From Methylobacter sp. (GTDB lineage: Bacteria > Pseudomonadota > Gammaproteobacteria > Methylococcales > Methylomonadaceae): DNA of 33,354 nt. The stretch lies in assembly GCA_026399025.1 (NCBI GenBank), contig JAPLRU010000082.1, positions 1-33,354 on the forward strand, given 5' to 3'. The notes beneath the pieces are model-generated. The model did no database searches. It was given only the letters and a program-made list of their open reading frames with translations, and had not been told where the DNA came from. Positions 22,454-30,220 of this stretch are shown here, piece by piece. The translations under genes and the position numbers were made by a program. Positions within the stretch are counted from its first letter, which is position 1, and each line of letters starts with the position of its first letter.

Positions 22454-24472
22454 TCAGTAACTCACCCTGAAACCTATTTCCGCGCCACGACCCGGTTCCG
22501 GCGCAAAGTTACGCAGGTACGAGGTGGAATTTCGGATATTTTCATTCAGCAAGTTATTGCCCTTGGCAAACACCATCACATCGGTATCGTGCAGATCCAT
22601 GATTTGGTATTGAGTACTGAGATTAAGCTGCACATAACCGTCCGTAGCCGTATCGTTGTCACCCGCATGAGTCTGGGATTCGCCGCGCGTCAGGCGCAGA
22701 TTGGTATTCCAATTACCTTTGGTGTGGTCAAGCTGGAAGCCGAAACGTAACGGCGGCATGCGCGGCACATCGCCGCCGTTTACGAACTGAGCACGGGTAA
22801 AATCGCTGAACAGCGTTAAATCAACCGCTCCGAGGCGGTTTTGCAGCAACGGGAAGATCAGCTTGCTTTCGTAACCCATGAACGTGGCATCGGCCTGACG
22901 GGCTTCGACGACGGGCGCGCCGTCGATAAACTCGCCGTTGCGTTGCTGGTAGATATAATCGCCCGCCCAGTTGTGGAACAGGTCCAATTGGGCTTTGACC
23001 CAGTCCGATTTGAATTTATAACCTAAATCCAGGTTATAGGAAGTTTCTTCGCGCAAATTCAGGTTGCCGACTTCAAAGCTGCGGGTGGCGTCATGAAAAC
23101 CGTTAGCCAATAACTCCTGTACTTGCGGCGCACGTTGCGAGCGGGTTATTGCAAGATTGAGGCTGTTGCTGTCATTGATTTTAAACAAGCTGGAAGCGGA
23201 AGCGCTGACCGGCACATAATTAAGACTGGAAAGCCCTTGCGGGTCCAGTGTCGTGTCTTCAACCCGGACGCCGAGCTGGTTGGCAAATGCCCCGATATTG
23301 AATGACTCCACGGCAAAGACGCCGTAACTGTTGCTTAGCGTTTGCGGCACAATCACTTCGTTGGTGGCTTTATCAATCGCCGCAAAGTCGCCGGCAATGG
23401 CTTGAAAACCCACCATGCCGCGAAATATCCCGATAGGGTTGTGAGTCAGTTCCAGACGACTCTCATAGGTTTTATTGGTAAAAAAAGCGGCTGCCTCGCC
23501 GTCAGGAATTTCCGTGTGTTGATAATCGGTATAACCCAGTTTCATGCGTAGGGATTCCGCGAAGCGAAAGGGATTATTCAACTCGCTTTTAAAATCGTAT
23601 TTGCTTTGTTTGAGATCGATGCGCACTAACTCGCCGCCGCTGCCGTCAGGCGCAATGCCGTAATTATTTTCCAAACGGTTAATGGAGATGCCGGCAAACC
23701 CCGGATCGCCGACCAGAGAAACGCCCGCTGAACCACTGATCGCGTGGGCGGAGGTATTGTCGACGATGCCTTTGGGGTTTTGGATAACGTCCAATGCCGG
23801 ATCGGTCGCTTGGGCCGCGTTGACATCGATAGCGGAGCCGCCGATGTCGAGATTATTGCGGTCGCGATAAAAACCGTCCAGGTGGTAAGCCAGATTGCTT
23901 TTACCGCCTTCTATTTTCATTGTGGTCGAAGACTCGTCGGAAACCGAGTCGAAACGCTGCTCAAGCGCGCCGCCGAGCAATTTATCCGGGAGCTTGCCCG
24001 GAATCCGGTTGTCGATCACATTGACCACGCCGCCGATCGCTCCGCTGCCGTAGAGCAAAGTAGCAGGGCCGCGTAATACTTCGATGCGTTCCGCCAGCAG
24101 CGGCTCGACGCTGGTGGCATGGTCGGGGCTGATTGCCGAAGCGTCATTGCTGCCGATGCCGTTATTCAGCACTCTTACACGCGGCCCGCTTTGACCGCGA
24201 ATGACCGGCGTGCCGATGCCGGGGCCGAAGGACTGGCTGGTAATGCCCAGTTCGTTTTTAAGCGTTTCGCCGATGCTGTGGCCGACTTTCAGGCGCAGTT
24301 CCTCATCGCTCAACACAGTGACCGGGACGGCGGATTCCGAGACCTTGTCTTGCAACGGCGCTGTGACAACAACATCTTCCAGTTGCTGTACCTCCTCTTC
24401 CAGTGCATAGACGGCGGTCGGTGTTAGCACAGCCGCAGATAGAAAGAAACAAGCAGCGGATTTTTTGTTCAT
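22454..24472 (-). CDS. znuD: TonB-dependent outer-membrane receptor, ZnuD-like
   Basis: A 672-residue receptor. Signal peptide (MNKKSAACFFLSAAVLTPTA, cleavage near VYA); TonB box EDVVVTAP (about 32-39); plug domain with VPVTVLSDEELRLK, TPVIRGQSGPRVRVLNNGIG and RIEVLRGPATLLYGSGAIGG; then a 22-strand barrel, ending EIGFRVSY with the expected terminal aromatic residue. The short size and the PVIRGQ/VLRGPATLLYG spacing match the ZnuD/HumA type group. A Zur-type palindrome about 105 bp upstream, and the ZIP/COG0523/Zur neighbours, point to zinc (or a zinc complex) as cargo; sequence alone would not settle that. Confidence 0.88.
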   Translation of the reverse strand: MNKKSAACFFLSAAVLTPTAVYALEEEVQQLEDVVVTAPLQDKVSESAVPVTVLSDEELRLKVGHSIGETLKNELGITSQSFGPGIGTPVIRGQSGPRVRVLNNGIGSNDASAISPDHATSVEPLLAERIEVLRGPATLLYGSGAIGGVVNVIDNRIPGKLPDKLLGGALEQRFDSVSDESSTTMKIEGGKSNLAYHLDGFYRDRNNLDIGGSAIDVNAAQATDPALDVIQNPKGIVDNTSAHAISGSAGVSLVGDPGFAGISINRLENNYGIAPDGSGGELVRIDLKQSKYDFKSELNNPFRFAESLRMKLGYTDYQHTEIPDGEAAAFFTNKTYESRLELTHNPIGIFRGMVGFQAIAGDFAAIDKATNEVIVPQTLSNSYGVFAVESFNIGAFANQLGVRVEDTTLDPQGLSSLNYVPVSASASSLFKINDSNSLNLAITRSQRAPQVQELLANGFHDATRSFEVGNLNLREETSYNLDLGYKFKSDWVKAQLDLFHNWAGDYIYQQRNGEFIDGAPVVEARQADATFMGYESKLIFPLLQNRLGAVDLTLFSDFTRAQFVNGGDVPRMPPLRFGFQLDHTKGNWNTNLRLTRGESQTHAGDNDTATDGYVQLNLSTQYQIMDLHDTDVMVFAKGNNLLNENIRNSTSYLRNFAPEPGRGAEIGFRVSY

Positions 24473-24575
24473 AAAATGCCCAAGATATTAAATTGAAAAT
24501 TTAAGGTCGCCAGTCCAATAAACTCATTAATAAAGCCTGATCTGAGTGAAGTTGAAATGGCATTTTGCATAAAAA

Positions 24576-24598
24576 GATATGTTATAACATAACACATT
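24576..24598. promoter_or_regulatory. Zur-type box upstream of the receptor gene
   Basis: GATATGTTATAACATAACAC, continuing ATT, is an AT-rich palindrome centred on TGTTATAACA (24580-24589). It closely follows the ATGTTATA..TATAACAT pattern of gammaproteobacterial Zur sites. It lies about 105 bp upstream of the receptor start and predicts repression of the receptor operon when zinc is sufficient. Confidence 0.8.
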
Positions 24599-24760
24599 GC
24601 AACCGTTATTTTGTTTTTAACGAAATCTTCAAGCTAAACATGGCGCAAATAATGACTGCCAAGCTGCCCCAAGACAGCGTGTGGATAGGCTATGACATGC
24701 GGAGTGCAATGCTTGCGGAACTCTTGTTTTGCCGCGCGCTTGGCGGGCAGCTTCAACGAA

Positions 24761-25273
24761 TTAGTCTTGCTCGTTGCAAAGCGCCACACATTTAATACAG
24801 ATGCCGTGAATTTCTATAGCTTTGCTGTGCACGATGAAGCCGGCTTGATCGAGTTCTTGCGACAAGGCTTGCATAACTTCAGTAGCGGGACGCTCCTCGA
24901 CTTCATTGCAGTGCTTACAGATTAACAGCAATTGTTCGTGCTGATGGCCGGAGCTACTGCAACCGACAAAAGCATTGAGGCTTTCCACACGGTGGATCAG
25001 GCCTTGCTCAATCAGAAAATCCAATGCGCGGTAAATTGTCGCGGGTTTTGCGGCAGATTGCAGAGGCTTAAGGCGGTCCAGCAACTCATAGGCCTTAACG
25101 GCTTTGTGGCTTTCCCAGATCAACTCCAGCACTTGGTGACGAATAGGCGTTAATTGCACACCGCGCACCACGCACAAATGCTCGGCGGTGCCTATGGCCT
25201 CGCTAACGCATTTTTGGTGATCGTGTTCTGAACGGGGGGGAGGGGGGGGGCTGGTTTCGATGGGTGTGTTCAT
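24761..25273 (-). CDS. zur: Zur, zinc-responsive Fur-family repressor
   Basis: A 170-residue Fur-family repressor. The winged-helix region covers about 40-97 (LTPIRHQVLELIWESHKAVK, KPATIYRALDFLIEQGLIHR). The structural zinc cysteines are Cys119/Cys122 (ICKHC) and Cys159/Cys162 (GICIKC). Sensory-site candidates are Cys105 and HQH at 110-112. This layout is that of Zur, not Fur. With zinc it should repress the receptor/ZIP/DUF1826/COG0523 genes downstream. The start region encodes five prolines from a C9-T-C7 tract, a possible slippage site. A Zur-type palindrome lies 28 bp ahead of the start, suggesting autoregulation. Confidence 0.93.
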   Translation of the reverse strand: MNTPIETSPPPPPRSEHDHQKCVSEAIGTAEHLCVVRGVQLTPIRHQVLELIWESHKAVKAYELLDRLKPLQSAAKPATIYRALDFLIEQGLIHRVESLNAFVGCSSSGHQHEQLLLICKHCNEVEERPATEVMQALSQELDQAGFIVHSKAIEIHGICIKCVALCNEQD

Positions 25274-25300
25274 GGCTTAAGCTGTTATCTGAAATCGGAT

Positions 25301-25313
25301 GTTATATTATAAC
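25301..25313. promoter_or_regulatory. Zur-type box upstream of zur
   Basis: GTTATATTATAAC is a perfect 13-bp palindrome within GATGTTATATTATAACTCC. It matches the core of the box at 24576-24598 and lies 28 bp before the zur start, where it would overlap the promoter. Autorepression by Zur is inferred. Confidence 0.75.
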
Positions 25314-25401
25314 TCCCGTTAAGCTTTGGCAATTTGCTTGGCTGAGGTATATGGCGAACTTAGATGACTTGCTCCCGTACATTTTCAATATGCCTATTAA
25401 A

Positions 25402-25644
25402 TTAGGCAAGCTCTTGGTAAGGCTTGTCTGTTGCAAACCGATATAAGGTTTTAGGTTCTATATCGACCTTGCCGTCATTAAATTCCAGGCATCCCCATTC
25501 AGGGTCTATATGTGCAGTATTTAAAGCATCCACCGGGACATAATGACCAATCAAATCGATTAAATCCGCCTCTTTGACTTCGCCGTTTTCGAAGGTCAGC
25601 AAAAAGCAATAACCCTCGTAATGTTCAAAATGTTTTAGCTTCAT
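25402..25644 (-). CDS. DUF2442 family protein
   Basis: An 80-residue protein: MKLKHFEHYEGYCFLLTFEN, GEVKEADLIDLIGHYVPVDA, then DPEWGCLEFNDGKVDIEPKT. This is the DUF2442 pattern, a small beta-rich fold usually encoded right after DUF4160. The start at 25644 is chosen because GGAG stands ahead of it; a longer frame to 25749 runs through the neighbouring gene. The partner DUF4160 frame ends five bases upstream but is broken by a MITE. A toxin-antitoxin-like role for such pairs has been proposed; I cannot confirm it. Confidence 0.8.
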   Translation of the reverse strand: MKLKHFEHYEGYCFLLTFENGEVKEADLIDLIGHYVPVDALNTAHIDPEWGCLEFNDGKVDIEPKTLYRFATDKPYQELA

Positions 25645-25649
25645 TTTCT

Positions 25650-26173
25650 TTACTCCAAAGGGGAAACAGTATGGAATTCTTGACTGTCCCACATTTTGAT
25701 TAATTCGTCCTGATGCAGTTCCGCCCACTCCCTGACTAATTGACGACACTTCTTGGGAAGACTTCCGTCAATAATATTTAGATTTATCAATTCCATCACC
25801 GCTTCATGTTCACCGTATTTAATATAGAGTCCGGAGTGAATAAAGCGACATCGTTCCCACGCTCCGGAGACTGTGAAAATATTCGTTTTAGAACAAAATC
25901 AAAAGCATTCACCACGAAGGCACGAAGATCACGAAGGAAAAATAATTATTTAAACTCAATGCATTGAAAACTTCGTGTCCTTCGTGTCTTCGTGGTGAAT
26001 AGGTTTTTAAACTCATTTTGATAATATTTTCACAGGGAACGATAGCAGATCCTCTCCAGACTTTGTGTCGCTCTATTAATTCCGGGCTCTATATGAATAT
26101 GACGCGGAGGATGTTCGCGGTCAATCAAAAACATCCTGATAATGATTCCGTAAAATCGGCAGATCTCCGGCAT
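25650..26173 (-). pseudogene. DUF4160 gene split by a MITE
   Basis: The N-terminal part starts at 26173 with MPEICRFYGIIIRMFLIDRE, then HPPRHIH. The C-terminal part resumes as IKYGEHEAVMELINLNIIDG and ends WDSQEFHTVSPLE at 25650. Between them lies a 267-bp element flanked by TA on both sides. Removing the element and one TA joins the halves in frame as HIHIKYGEHEAV, an 84-codon product with the DUF4160 signature (normally PPHFHA-x-YGEHEA). In the present sequence the frame instead stops inside the element, so the gene is disrupted. RBS AGGAGAAGAAA precedes the ATG. Confidence 0.88.
25825..26091. mobile_element. 267-bp MITE inserted at TA, with a nested inverted repeat
   Basis: The left end TAGAGTCCGGAGTGAATAAA, followed by GCGACA, and the complement of the right end TAGAGCCCGGAATTAATAGA, followed by GCGACA, form terminal inverted repeats. 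TA at 25823-25824 and 26092-26093 is the target duplication, as for IS630/Tc1-type elements. Inside, CTGTGAAAATATT (25871-25883) and AATATTTTCACAG (26023-26035) are exact inverted repeats enclosing CACCACGAAGGCACGAAG and CTTCGTGTCTTCGTGGTG; this 165-bp block may be a second, nested element. No transposase is encoded. Confidence 0.85.
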
Positions 26174-26378
26174 TTTCTTCTCCTAATAAATACTGTTTCA
26201 AATAGCTTGTTTATGAATTGCCACTTCAATCAGGACGCATCTACGAACGATGAGTTTCCTTCGTCTGCTTTCTTCACAACACGCGTCAGTATAAGCTACT
26301 GAAAATAATAAATAATCATATTTTAAGGTTAAATTATCAGAGATCGGCTAACAAAGCATTCGTGGCATTTCGATAAAT

Positions 26379-27725
26379 CTACTCAACATCAACCAACTTT
26401 TGACCGAGGTCGGGCGGAGCAACAAAAATAAACGAACTGCCATACTTACGTTTACTGAGAATCCTGAATTGGTCGGACAACTTTAACAAATCCGTCCGGG
26501 CCGTTTGATAAGTGATTTTATGCGCCGCCTGATGTTCTTTTATATTGTAAATAGCATTCGGATGATCCAGCGTATGGCGCAGGATAGCCAACTGACGATG
26601 ATTTAACTGCCCTTGCAACACAGAGCCGTCCAGTTTCTTTTCGACATCATGTAATTCCAGCGCTTTTCTTTCAAGATGTTCGTGCAGCGCGTTGATCGCT
26701 TTTTTGATTACTTCCAGCTGATGAATAATGAAATAGGTCAGGTCGTTATCATCGGTTTCGGTATACAGATAAGCTCTGCCGTATTGTGCGGGAGCTTGTT
26801 TGATGATTCGGGAAATGGAAATAAACTCCATCAGCCAGTATTCCTGATTCGCCATCGACCAATAAAACAGCGCCCGTGCCGTCCGGCCGTTACCGTCTAC
26901 AAACGGATGGTCGTAACCGATCATAAAGTGCAGGATAATGGACCTGATTACCGGATGGATAAAGTCTTTACCGTCCAAGTCATTAGCAAACTGGCATAGA
27001 TGTTCGACTCTTTCCGGCAGTTCCGATGCTTCCGGCGGCGTATGCAACGAAACTGATCCAGAGGCAGCGACTACGTGAATATCGTCGTCCGCATCGCGGT
27101 ATTGCCCGGCTTTGTCTGCATCGTCCAGCGTTGCTTCTGTGAGAATACGGTGCAGGTGCAAAATCATCGCCGGCGTCAATTTTTCCTCTTTATACTCCCG
27201 AATGAATTGCATGGCCTGATAGTTATTAAAGATCATCTGTTCGCTGTGATCTTTAGGCTTTCTACCTTGCCTGAGCATTTCTTTCGCTACATTTCGGGTT
27301 GTTGACGCACCTTCCAATTGGCTGGAATTGATGGCTTCTTCAATTAATGAACCGACCAGATAGGTGTCACGGGTATGCGGATTGGTAACCGGCTTGTCCA
27401 TGCCGATACGACCGGCGGCATTTTGATCAAGCCAGTGTAAATCTCTGTGGATGCTATCTATCATGCAAAACTGGAATTGCGTCCCGGATTTGCTGGTGAA
27501 AGGCAATTTTTTATAAAGATTTCTTCGGGCGAATTTTAATGCCAGCCAATAGTATTCCGAGGTCCAGCCTTCGGGTGATTTTAAATGCCGTAATTTGTCC
27601 CAGTGCAAATAGCGCCCTTCCACATCAGTCGGCCCTAAACTTGAGTTAAAAAAACCGAAGAATTTATCATCGCAGGCTTGTTCAAGAAGTGTTTCGAAAC
27701 CAGGCGGGGAAAGCGGCAATTTCAT
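26379..27725 (-). CDS. Fic family protein (class II, predicted AMPylase)
   Basis: A 448-residue Fic protein. The catalytic motif HPFVDGNGRTAR is at 273-284 and complete. The inhibitory helix SSQLEG (134-139) lies N-terminal of the Fic core, fitting [S/T]xxxE[G/N], so this is a self-inhibited class II Fic without a separate antitoxin. The N-terminal part (1-100) resembles the Fic_N/DUF4172-like region; the C-terminal part (about 370-440, LNHRQLAILRHTLDHPNAIY, ITYQTARTDLLKL) is a winged-helix domain. Fic enzymes transfer AMP from ATP to Ser, Thr or Tyr of target proteins; the target is unknown. It is monocistronic among toxin-antitoxin genes. Confidence 0.92.
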   Translation of the reverse strand: MKLPLSPPGFETLLEQACDDKFFGFFNSSLGPTDVEGRYLHWDKLRHLKSPEGWTSEYYWLALKFARRNLYKKLPFTSKSGTQFQFCMIDSIHRDLHWLDQNAAGRIGMDKPVTNPHTRDTYLVGSLIEEAINSSQLEGASTTRNVAKEMLRQGRKPKDHSEQMIFNNYQAMQFIREYKEEKLTPAMILHLHRILTEATLDDADKAGQYRDADDDIHVVAASGSVSLHTPPEASELPERVEHLCQFANDLDGKDFIHPVIRSIILHFMIGYDHPFVDGNGRTARALFYWSMANQEYWLMEFISISRIIKQAPAQYGRAYLYTETDDNDLTYFIIHQLEVIKKAINALHEHLERKALELHDVEKKLDGSVLQGQLNHRQLAILRHTLDHPNAIYNIKEHQAAHKITYQTARTDLLKLSDQFRILSKRKYGSSFIFVAPPDLGQKLVDVE

Positions 27726-27781
27726 AACAGATGCCTTAATTACTAATTAATGAAAAATTAGTATAACACCGCTTCTGCATC

Positions 27782-28042
27782 TTATTGATAAACGTCTTTA
27801 CGATGACCTATCTTAATAACCTGAATAATCAGGCACTGGTCGATTATTGAATACACTACACGGTAATCGTTTATTCGAATTCGGTATGAATATGTCGATC
27901 CGCTCAGCTTTTTACATCCATCCGGTCTTGGGTTGTCGGCTAGCGCCTTAATGCGTTCTGCCACTTTCTCGGCTATCGGTCGCGGCAGTTGCGCCAACTC
28001 TTTTTTGGCGCTCTGTTTAAACTCGATAGAGTAACGCGTCAT
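27782..28042 (-). CDS. relE: RelE/ParE superfamily toxin
   Basis: An 86-residue RelE-type toxin: MTRYSIEFKQSAKKELAQLP, KVAERIKALADNPRPDGCKK, LSGSTYSYRIRINDYRVVYS, IIQVIKIGHRKDVYQ. The basic/aromatic C-terminus (Arg in the DYRVVY strand, HRKDVY) fits ribosome-dependent mRNA cleavage. It overlaps the small antitoxin gene upstream by ATGA, in the antitoxin-first order. The cognate antitoxin is only 58 residues and easily missed. Confidence 0.92.
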   Translation of the reverse strand: MTRYSIEFKQSAKKELAQLPRPIAEKVAERIKALADNPRPDGCKKLSGSTYSYRIRINDYRVVYSIIDQCLIIQVIKIGHRKDVYQ

Positions 28043-28215
28043 AGATTAAGTTCTTTTAAAACGTCTTCAAGCTGGATAGAGCCTTCATCTTTACGCTCTG
28101 CAATGGTTGCAAGGTCTTCAAGGTCTTCCAACAACTCCAGATAATCTGCCATCGGCAAAATCACCGACAACTTTTGTCCGTTTGCATCGGTTATGTATTG
28201 TGGTTGTGCGCTCAT
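28039..28215 (-). CDS. Small antitoxin partner of RelE (Phd/YefM-like)
   Basis: A 58-residue frame from ATG 28215: MSAQPQYITDANGQKLSVIL, then PMADYLELLEDLEDLATIAE, ending in the acidic helix IQLEDVLKELNL. The beginning (strand with a request for DNA binding, LSVILPMADYLELLE) resembles the short YefM/StbD-type antitoxins that neutralise RelE. AGGAGCCAAGACT precedes the ATG. The stop overlaps the RelE start by four bases. Confidence 0.85.
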   Translation of the reverse strand: MSAQPQYITDANGQKLSVILPMADYLELLEDLEDLATIAERKDEGSIQLEDVLKELNL

Positions 28216-28290
28216 AGTCTTGGCTCCTGTTTTTGTTAACCCGGATTATACCGTTTTGGGCAAGGCGTTAAATCGTAAGGCTGCATTCAG

Positions 28291-28554
28291 TTACCGCGTG
28301 TCTTCCTGATGAGTTTCCTCAAAAATCTGCTGCACGGACTTATTGACAACTAATCCTTGCTCTGCCGCATCGACACGCGGCTTCAGAAACGCTTCCAACT
28401 GGCGCAATGCCTCTTCCTCATTGGAAGTATTTATTTCCGGCAACGGCTGGAAAACGCGTTCCAGAACATAATCTTTGATGCTTTGACCCCGCAAAGCCGA
28501 TACCGCTTTGAGCCGTTGATGTTGTTCTTGAGTTACTTCAATAGATAGGCGCAT
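28291..28554 (-). CDS. Orphan ribbon-helix-helix antitoxin-like protein
   Basis: An 87-residue protein: MRLSIEVTQEQHQRLKAVSA is the ribbon-helix-helix strand and first helix, LRGQSIKDYVLERVFQ the second helix. A helical tail follows (EEEALRQLEAFLKPRVDAAE) and ends QQIFEETHQEDTR, like antitoxins of ParE-type toxins. AGGGGAAATTT stands before ATG 28554, which supports this start over a longer frame reaching 28635. No toxin gene follows: the next frame downstream is the separate YefM/RelE pair. It is therefore an orphan or acts on a toxin elsewhere. Confidence 0.78.
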   Translation of the reverse strand: MRLSIEVTQEQHQRLKAVSALRGQSIKDYVLERVFQPLPEINTSNEEEALRQLEAFLKPRVDAAEQGLVVNKSVQQIFEETHQEDTR

Positions 28555-28683
28555 AAATTTCCCCTTCCGGACTTCATGTAAGCTTAAACAGCATAACATC
28601 GAAAACAACCAAGCCACAAATGTACATTTACACAACGCAATGCTTACTTCGCTCCACCCATATTTGTAATACCCCGTTCTCTT

Positions 28684-28699
28684 TGTAAGCTTTCCTACA
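28684..28699 (+). promoter_or_regulatory. NifA upstream activator site
   Basis: TGTAAGCTTTCCTACA is an exact TGT-N10-ACA. It lies 60 bp upstream of the -24 element of the nifE promoter, a workable distance for NifA looping to sigma-54 polymerase. Confidence 0.85.
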
Positions 28700-28743
28700 A
28701 ACTTACGTCAAATAAACCCTAATATTTTCAACGTCATACAAAA

Positions 28744-28759
28744 TGGCACAACGCTTGCT
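28744..28759 (+). promoter_or_regulatory. Sigma-54 (-24/-12) promoter of the nifENX operon
   Basis: TGGCACAACGCTTGCT fits TGGCAC-N5-TTGCT with both elements complete and correct spacing. Transcription should start near 28770, shortly before nifE. With the NifA site it implies expression only under fixed-nitrogen limitation and low oxygen. Confidence 0.95.
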
Positions 28760-28795
28760 TTAGCTTAATCAAACAAAGCTATGTGGGTTAAGCTG

Positions 28796-30115
28796 ATGAA
28801 AACAACTAAAGACATTGCCGCGCTGTTGGACGAACCGGCCTGCGAACACAACAAAAAGGAAAAGTCCGGTTGCGCCAAGCCCAAACCCGGCGCTTCGGCG
28901 GGCGGTTGCGCTTTCGACGGGGCGCAGATTGCGTTGCTGCCGATTGCCGATGTCGCGCATATCGTTCACGGCCCTATCGCTTGTGCGGGCAGCTCCTGGG
29001 ATAACCGGGGTACGCGCTCTTCCGGAGCGGATTTATACCGCATCGGCATGACCACCGATTTGACCGAGCAAGACATTGTGATGGGCCGCTCGGAAAAACG
29101 CTTATTCCATGCGATTAAACAAGCAATCGACACCTATCATCCCCCCGCCGTGTTTATTTATAACACCTGCGTTCCGGCCTTGGTCGGCGATGACATTAAC
29201 GCTATCTGTAAGTCCGCTCAAGAACGCTGGGGCGTTCCGGTCGTGCCTATCGACAGCGCCGGATTTTACGGCACCAAGAATTTGGGCAATCGCATTGCCG
29301 GTGACGCGATGGTCAATCATGTGATCGGCACCCGCGATCCCGATCCTTTGCCTTTAGCGGTTCAGCGCACAGATATAACAATCCATGACGTTAACTTAAT
29401 CGGCGAATACAACATTGCCGGTGAATTCTGGCATGTGCTGCCGTTGTTCGATGAACTGGGTTTGCGCATATTGTGCACCTTGTCCGGCGATGCGCGCTTC
29501 CGCGAAGTGCAAACCATGCACAAAGCCGAAGTCAATATGATGGTGTGCTCCAAAGCAATGGTCAATGTCGCCCGCAAGTTACAACAACAATACGGCACGC
29601 CGTGGTTTGAAGGCAGTTATTACGGCATTACCGACACCAGCCAATCGTTACGGGATTTCGCCAAAGTACTTAAAGATCCCGATTTAACCGAACGCACCGA
29701 AGCGCTGATTCTGCGCGAAGAAACCCGGATTAGGAAAGAGCTGGAACCTTGGAAAGAACGCCTGAAAGGTAAACGGGTGTTGCTGTTTACCGGCGGTGTA
29801 AAAAGCTGGTCGGTGATTTCAGCGTTGCAGGATTTGGGCATGGTGGTGGTTGCGACCGGCACCAAAAAATCCACTGAAGAAGACAAAGCCAGAATCCGCG
29901 AACTGATGGGTGAGGATACGGTCATGATCGATGACGGCAGCCCTAGAGAGCTACTCAGAATTGTTCATGATTACAAAGCCGATATTTTGATTGCAGGCGG
30001 CCGTAACATGTACACCGCATTAAAAGCCAAAGTTCCGTTTTTAGATATTAATCAAGAACGCGAATTCGGTTACGAAGGTTATCAAGGCATGCTGGAACCC
30101 GCCAGATGGCGTTAA
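28796..30115 (+). CDS. nifE: NifE, FeMo-cofactor scaffold alpha subunit, C-terminus frameshifted
   Basis: A 439-residue subunit of the NifEN scaffold that matures the Fe-S precursor into FeMo-co. Cluster ligands are present: Cys38, Cys63 ([11 protein letters not shown]) and Cys125 ([12 protein letters not shown]) for the P-cluster-like site, and Cys251 (MMVCSKAM) for the precursor. ATG 28796 gives the usual [14 protein letters not shown] start; an in-frame ATG at 28781 is possible. The 3' end is odd: the frame stops after [15 protein letters not shown], while NifE normally continues for 20-30 residues. The expected ending [18 protein letters not shown] is read in another frame from 30109, consistent with loss of about four bases near 30107. 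The operon promoter is sigma-54/NifA type. Confidence 0.95.
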   Translation: MKTTKDIAALLDEPACEHNKKEKSGCAKPKPGASAGGCAFDGAQIALLPIADVAHIVHGPIACAGSSWDNRGTRSSGADLYRIGMTTDLTEQDIVMGRSEKRLFHAIKQAIDTYHPPAVFIYNTCVPALVGDDINAICKSAQERWGVPVVPIDSAGFYGTKNLGNRIAGDAMVNHVIGTRDPDPLPLAVQRTDITIHDVNLIGEYNIAGEFWHVLPLFDELGLRILCTLSGDARFREVQTMHKAEVNMMVCSKAMVNVARKLQQQYGTPWFEGSYYGITDTSQSLRDFAKVLKDPDLTERTEALILREETRIRKELEPWKERLKGKRVLLFTGGVKSWSVISALQDLGMVVVATGTKKSTEEDKARIRELMGEDTVMIDDGSPRELLRIVHDYKADILIAGGRNMYTALKAKVPFLDINQEREFGYEGYQGMLEPARWR

Positions 30116-30168
30116 CGATTGAAAGACCGGTCTGGGAAGCGGTTAGGGCGCCTGCACCTTGGAAAAAT

Positions 30169-30199
30169 CCCCCCCGGCCCCCCTTTGCCAAAGGGGGGG
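30169..30199. repeat. C/G-run palindrome between nifE and nifN
   Basis: CCCCCCTTT (30178-30186) and AAAGGGGGG (30190-30198) are perfect inverted repeats around GCC, preceded by CCCCCCCGG. This looks like a common dispersed intergenic hairpin. It enlarges the nifE-nifN gap to 105 bp and lies just after the nifE frameshift. Confidence 0.7.
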
Positions 30200-30220
30200 A
30201 TACGATTGGAGAGGTGAGCA

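Noticed and set aside
24565-24795. 76-residue plus-strand frame divergent from the receptor gene
   Set aside because: It begins inside the Zur box, runs into the end of zur on the other strand and resembles no family.
25905-26000. Repeated CACGAAGG/CTTCGTG units resembling a small CRISPR or tandem array
   Set aside because: The units are arms of one inverted repeat, with no regular spacers and no cas genes.
28781-28795. Earlier ATG for nifE
   Set aside because: The five extra residues are not typical of NifE and no ribosome site precedes them; it is kept only as an alternative.
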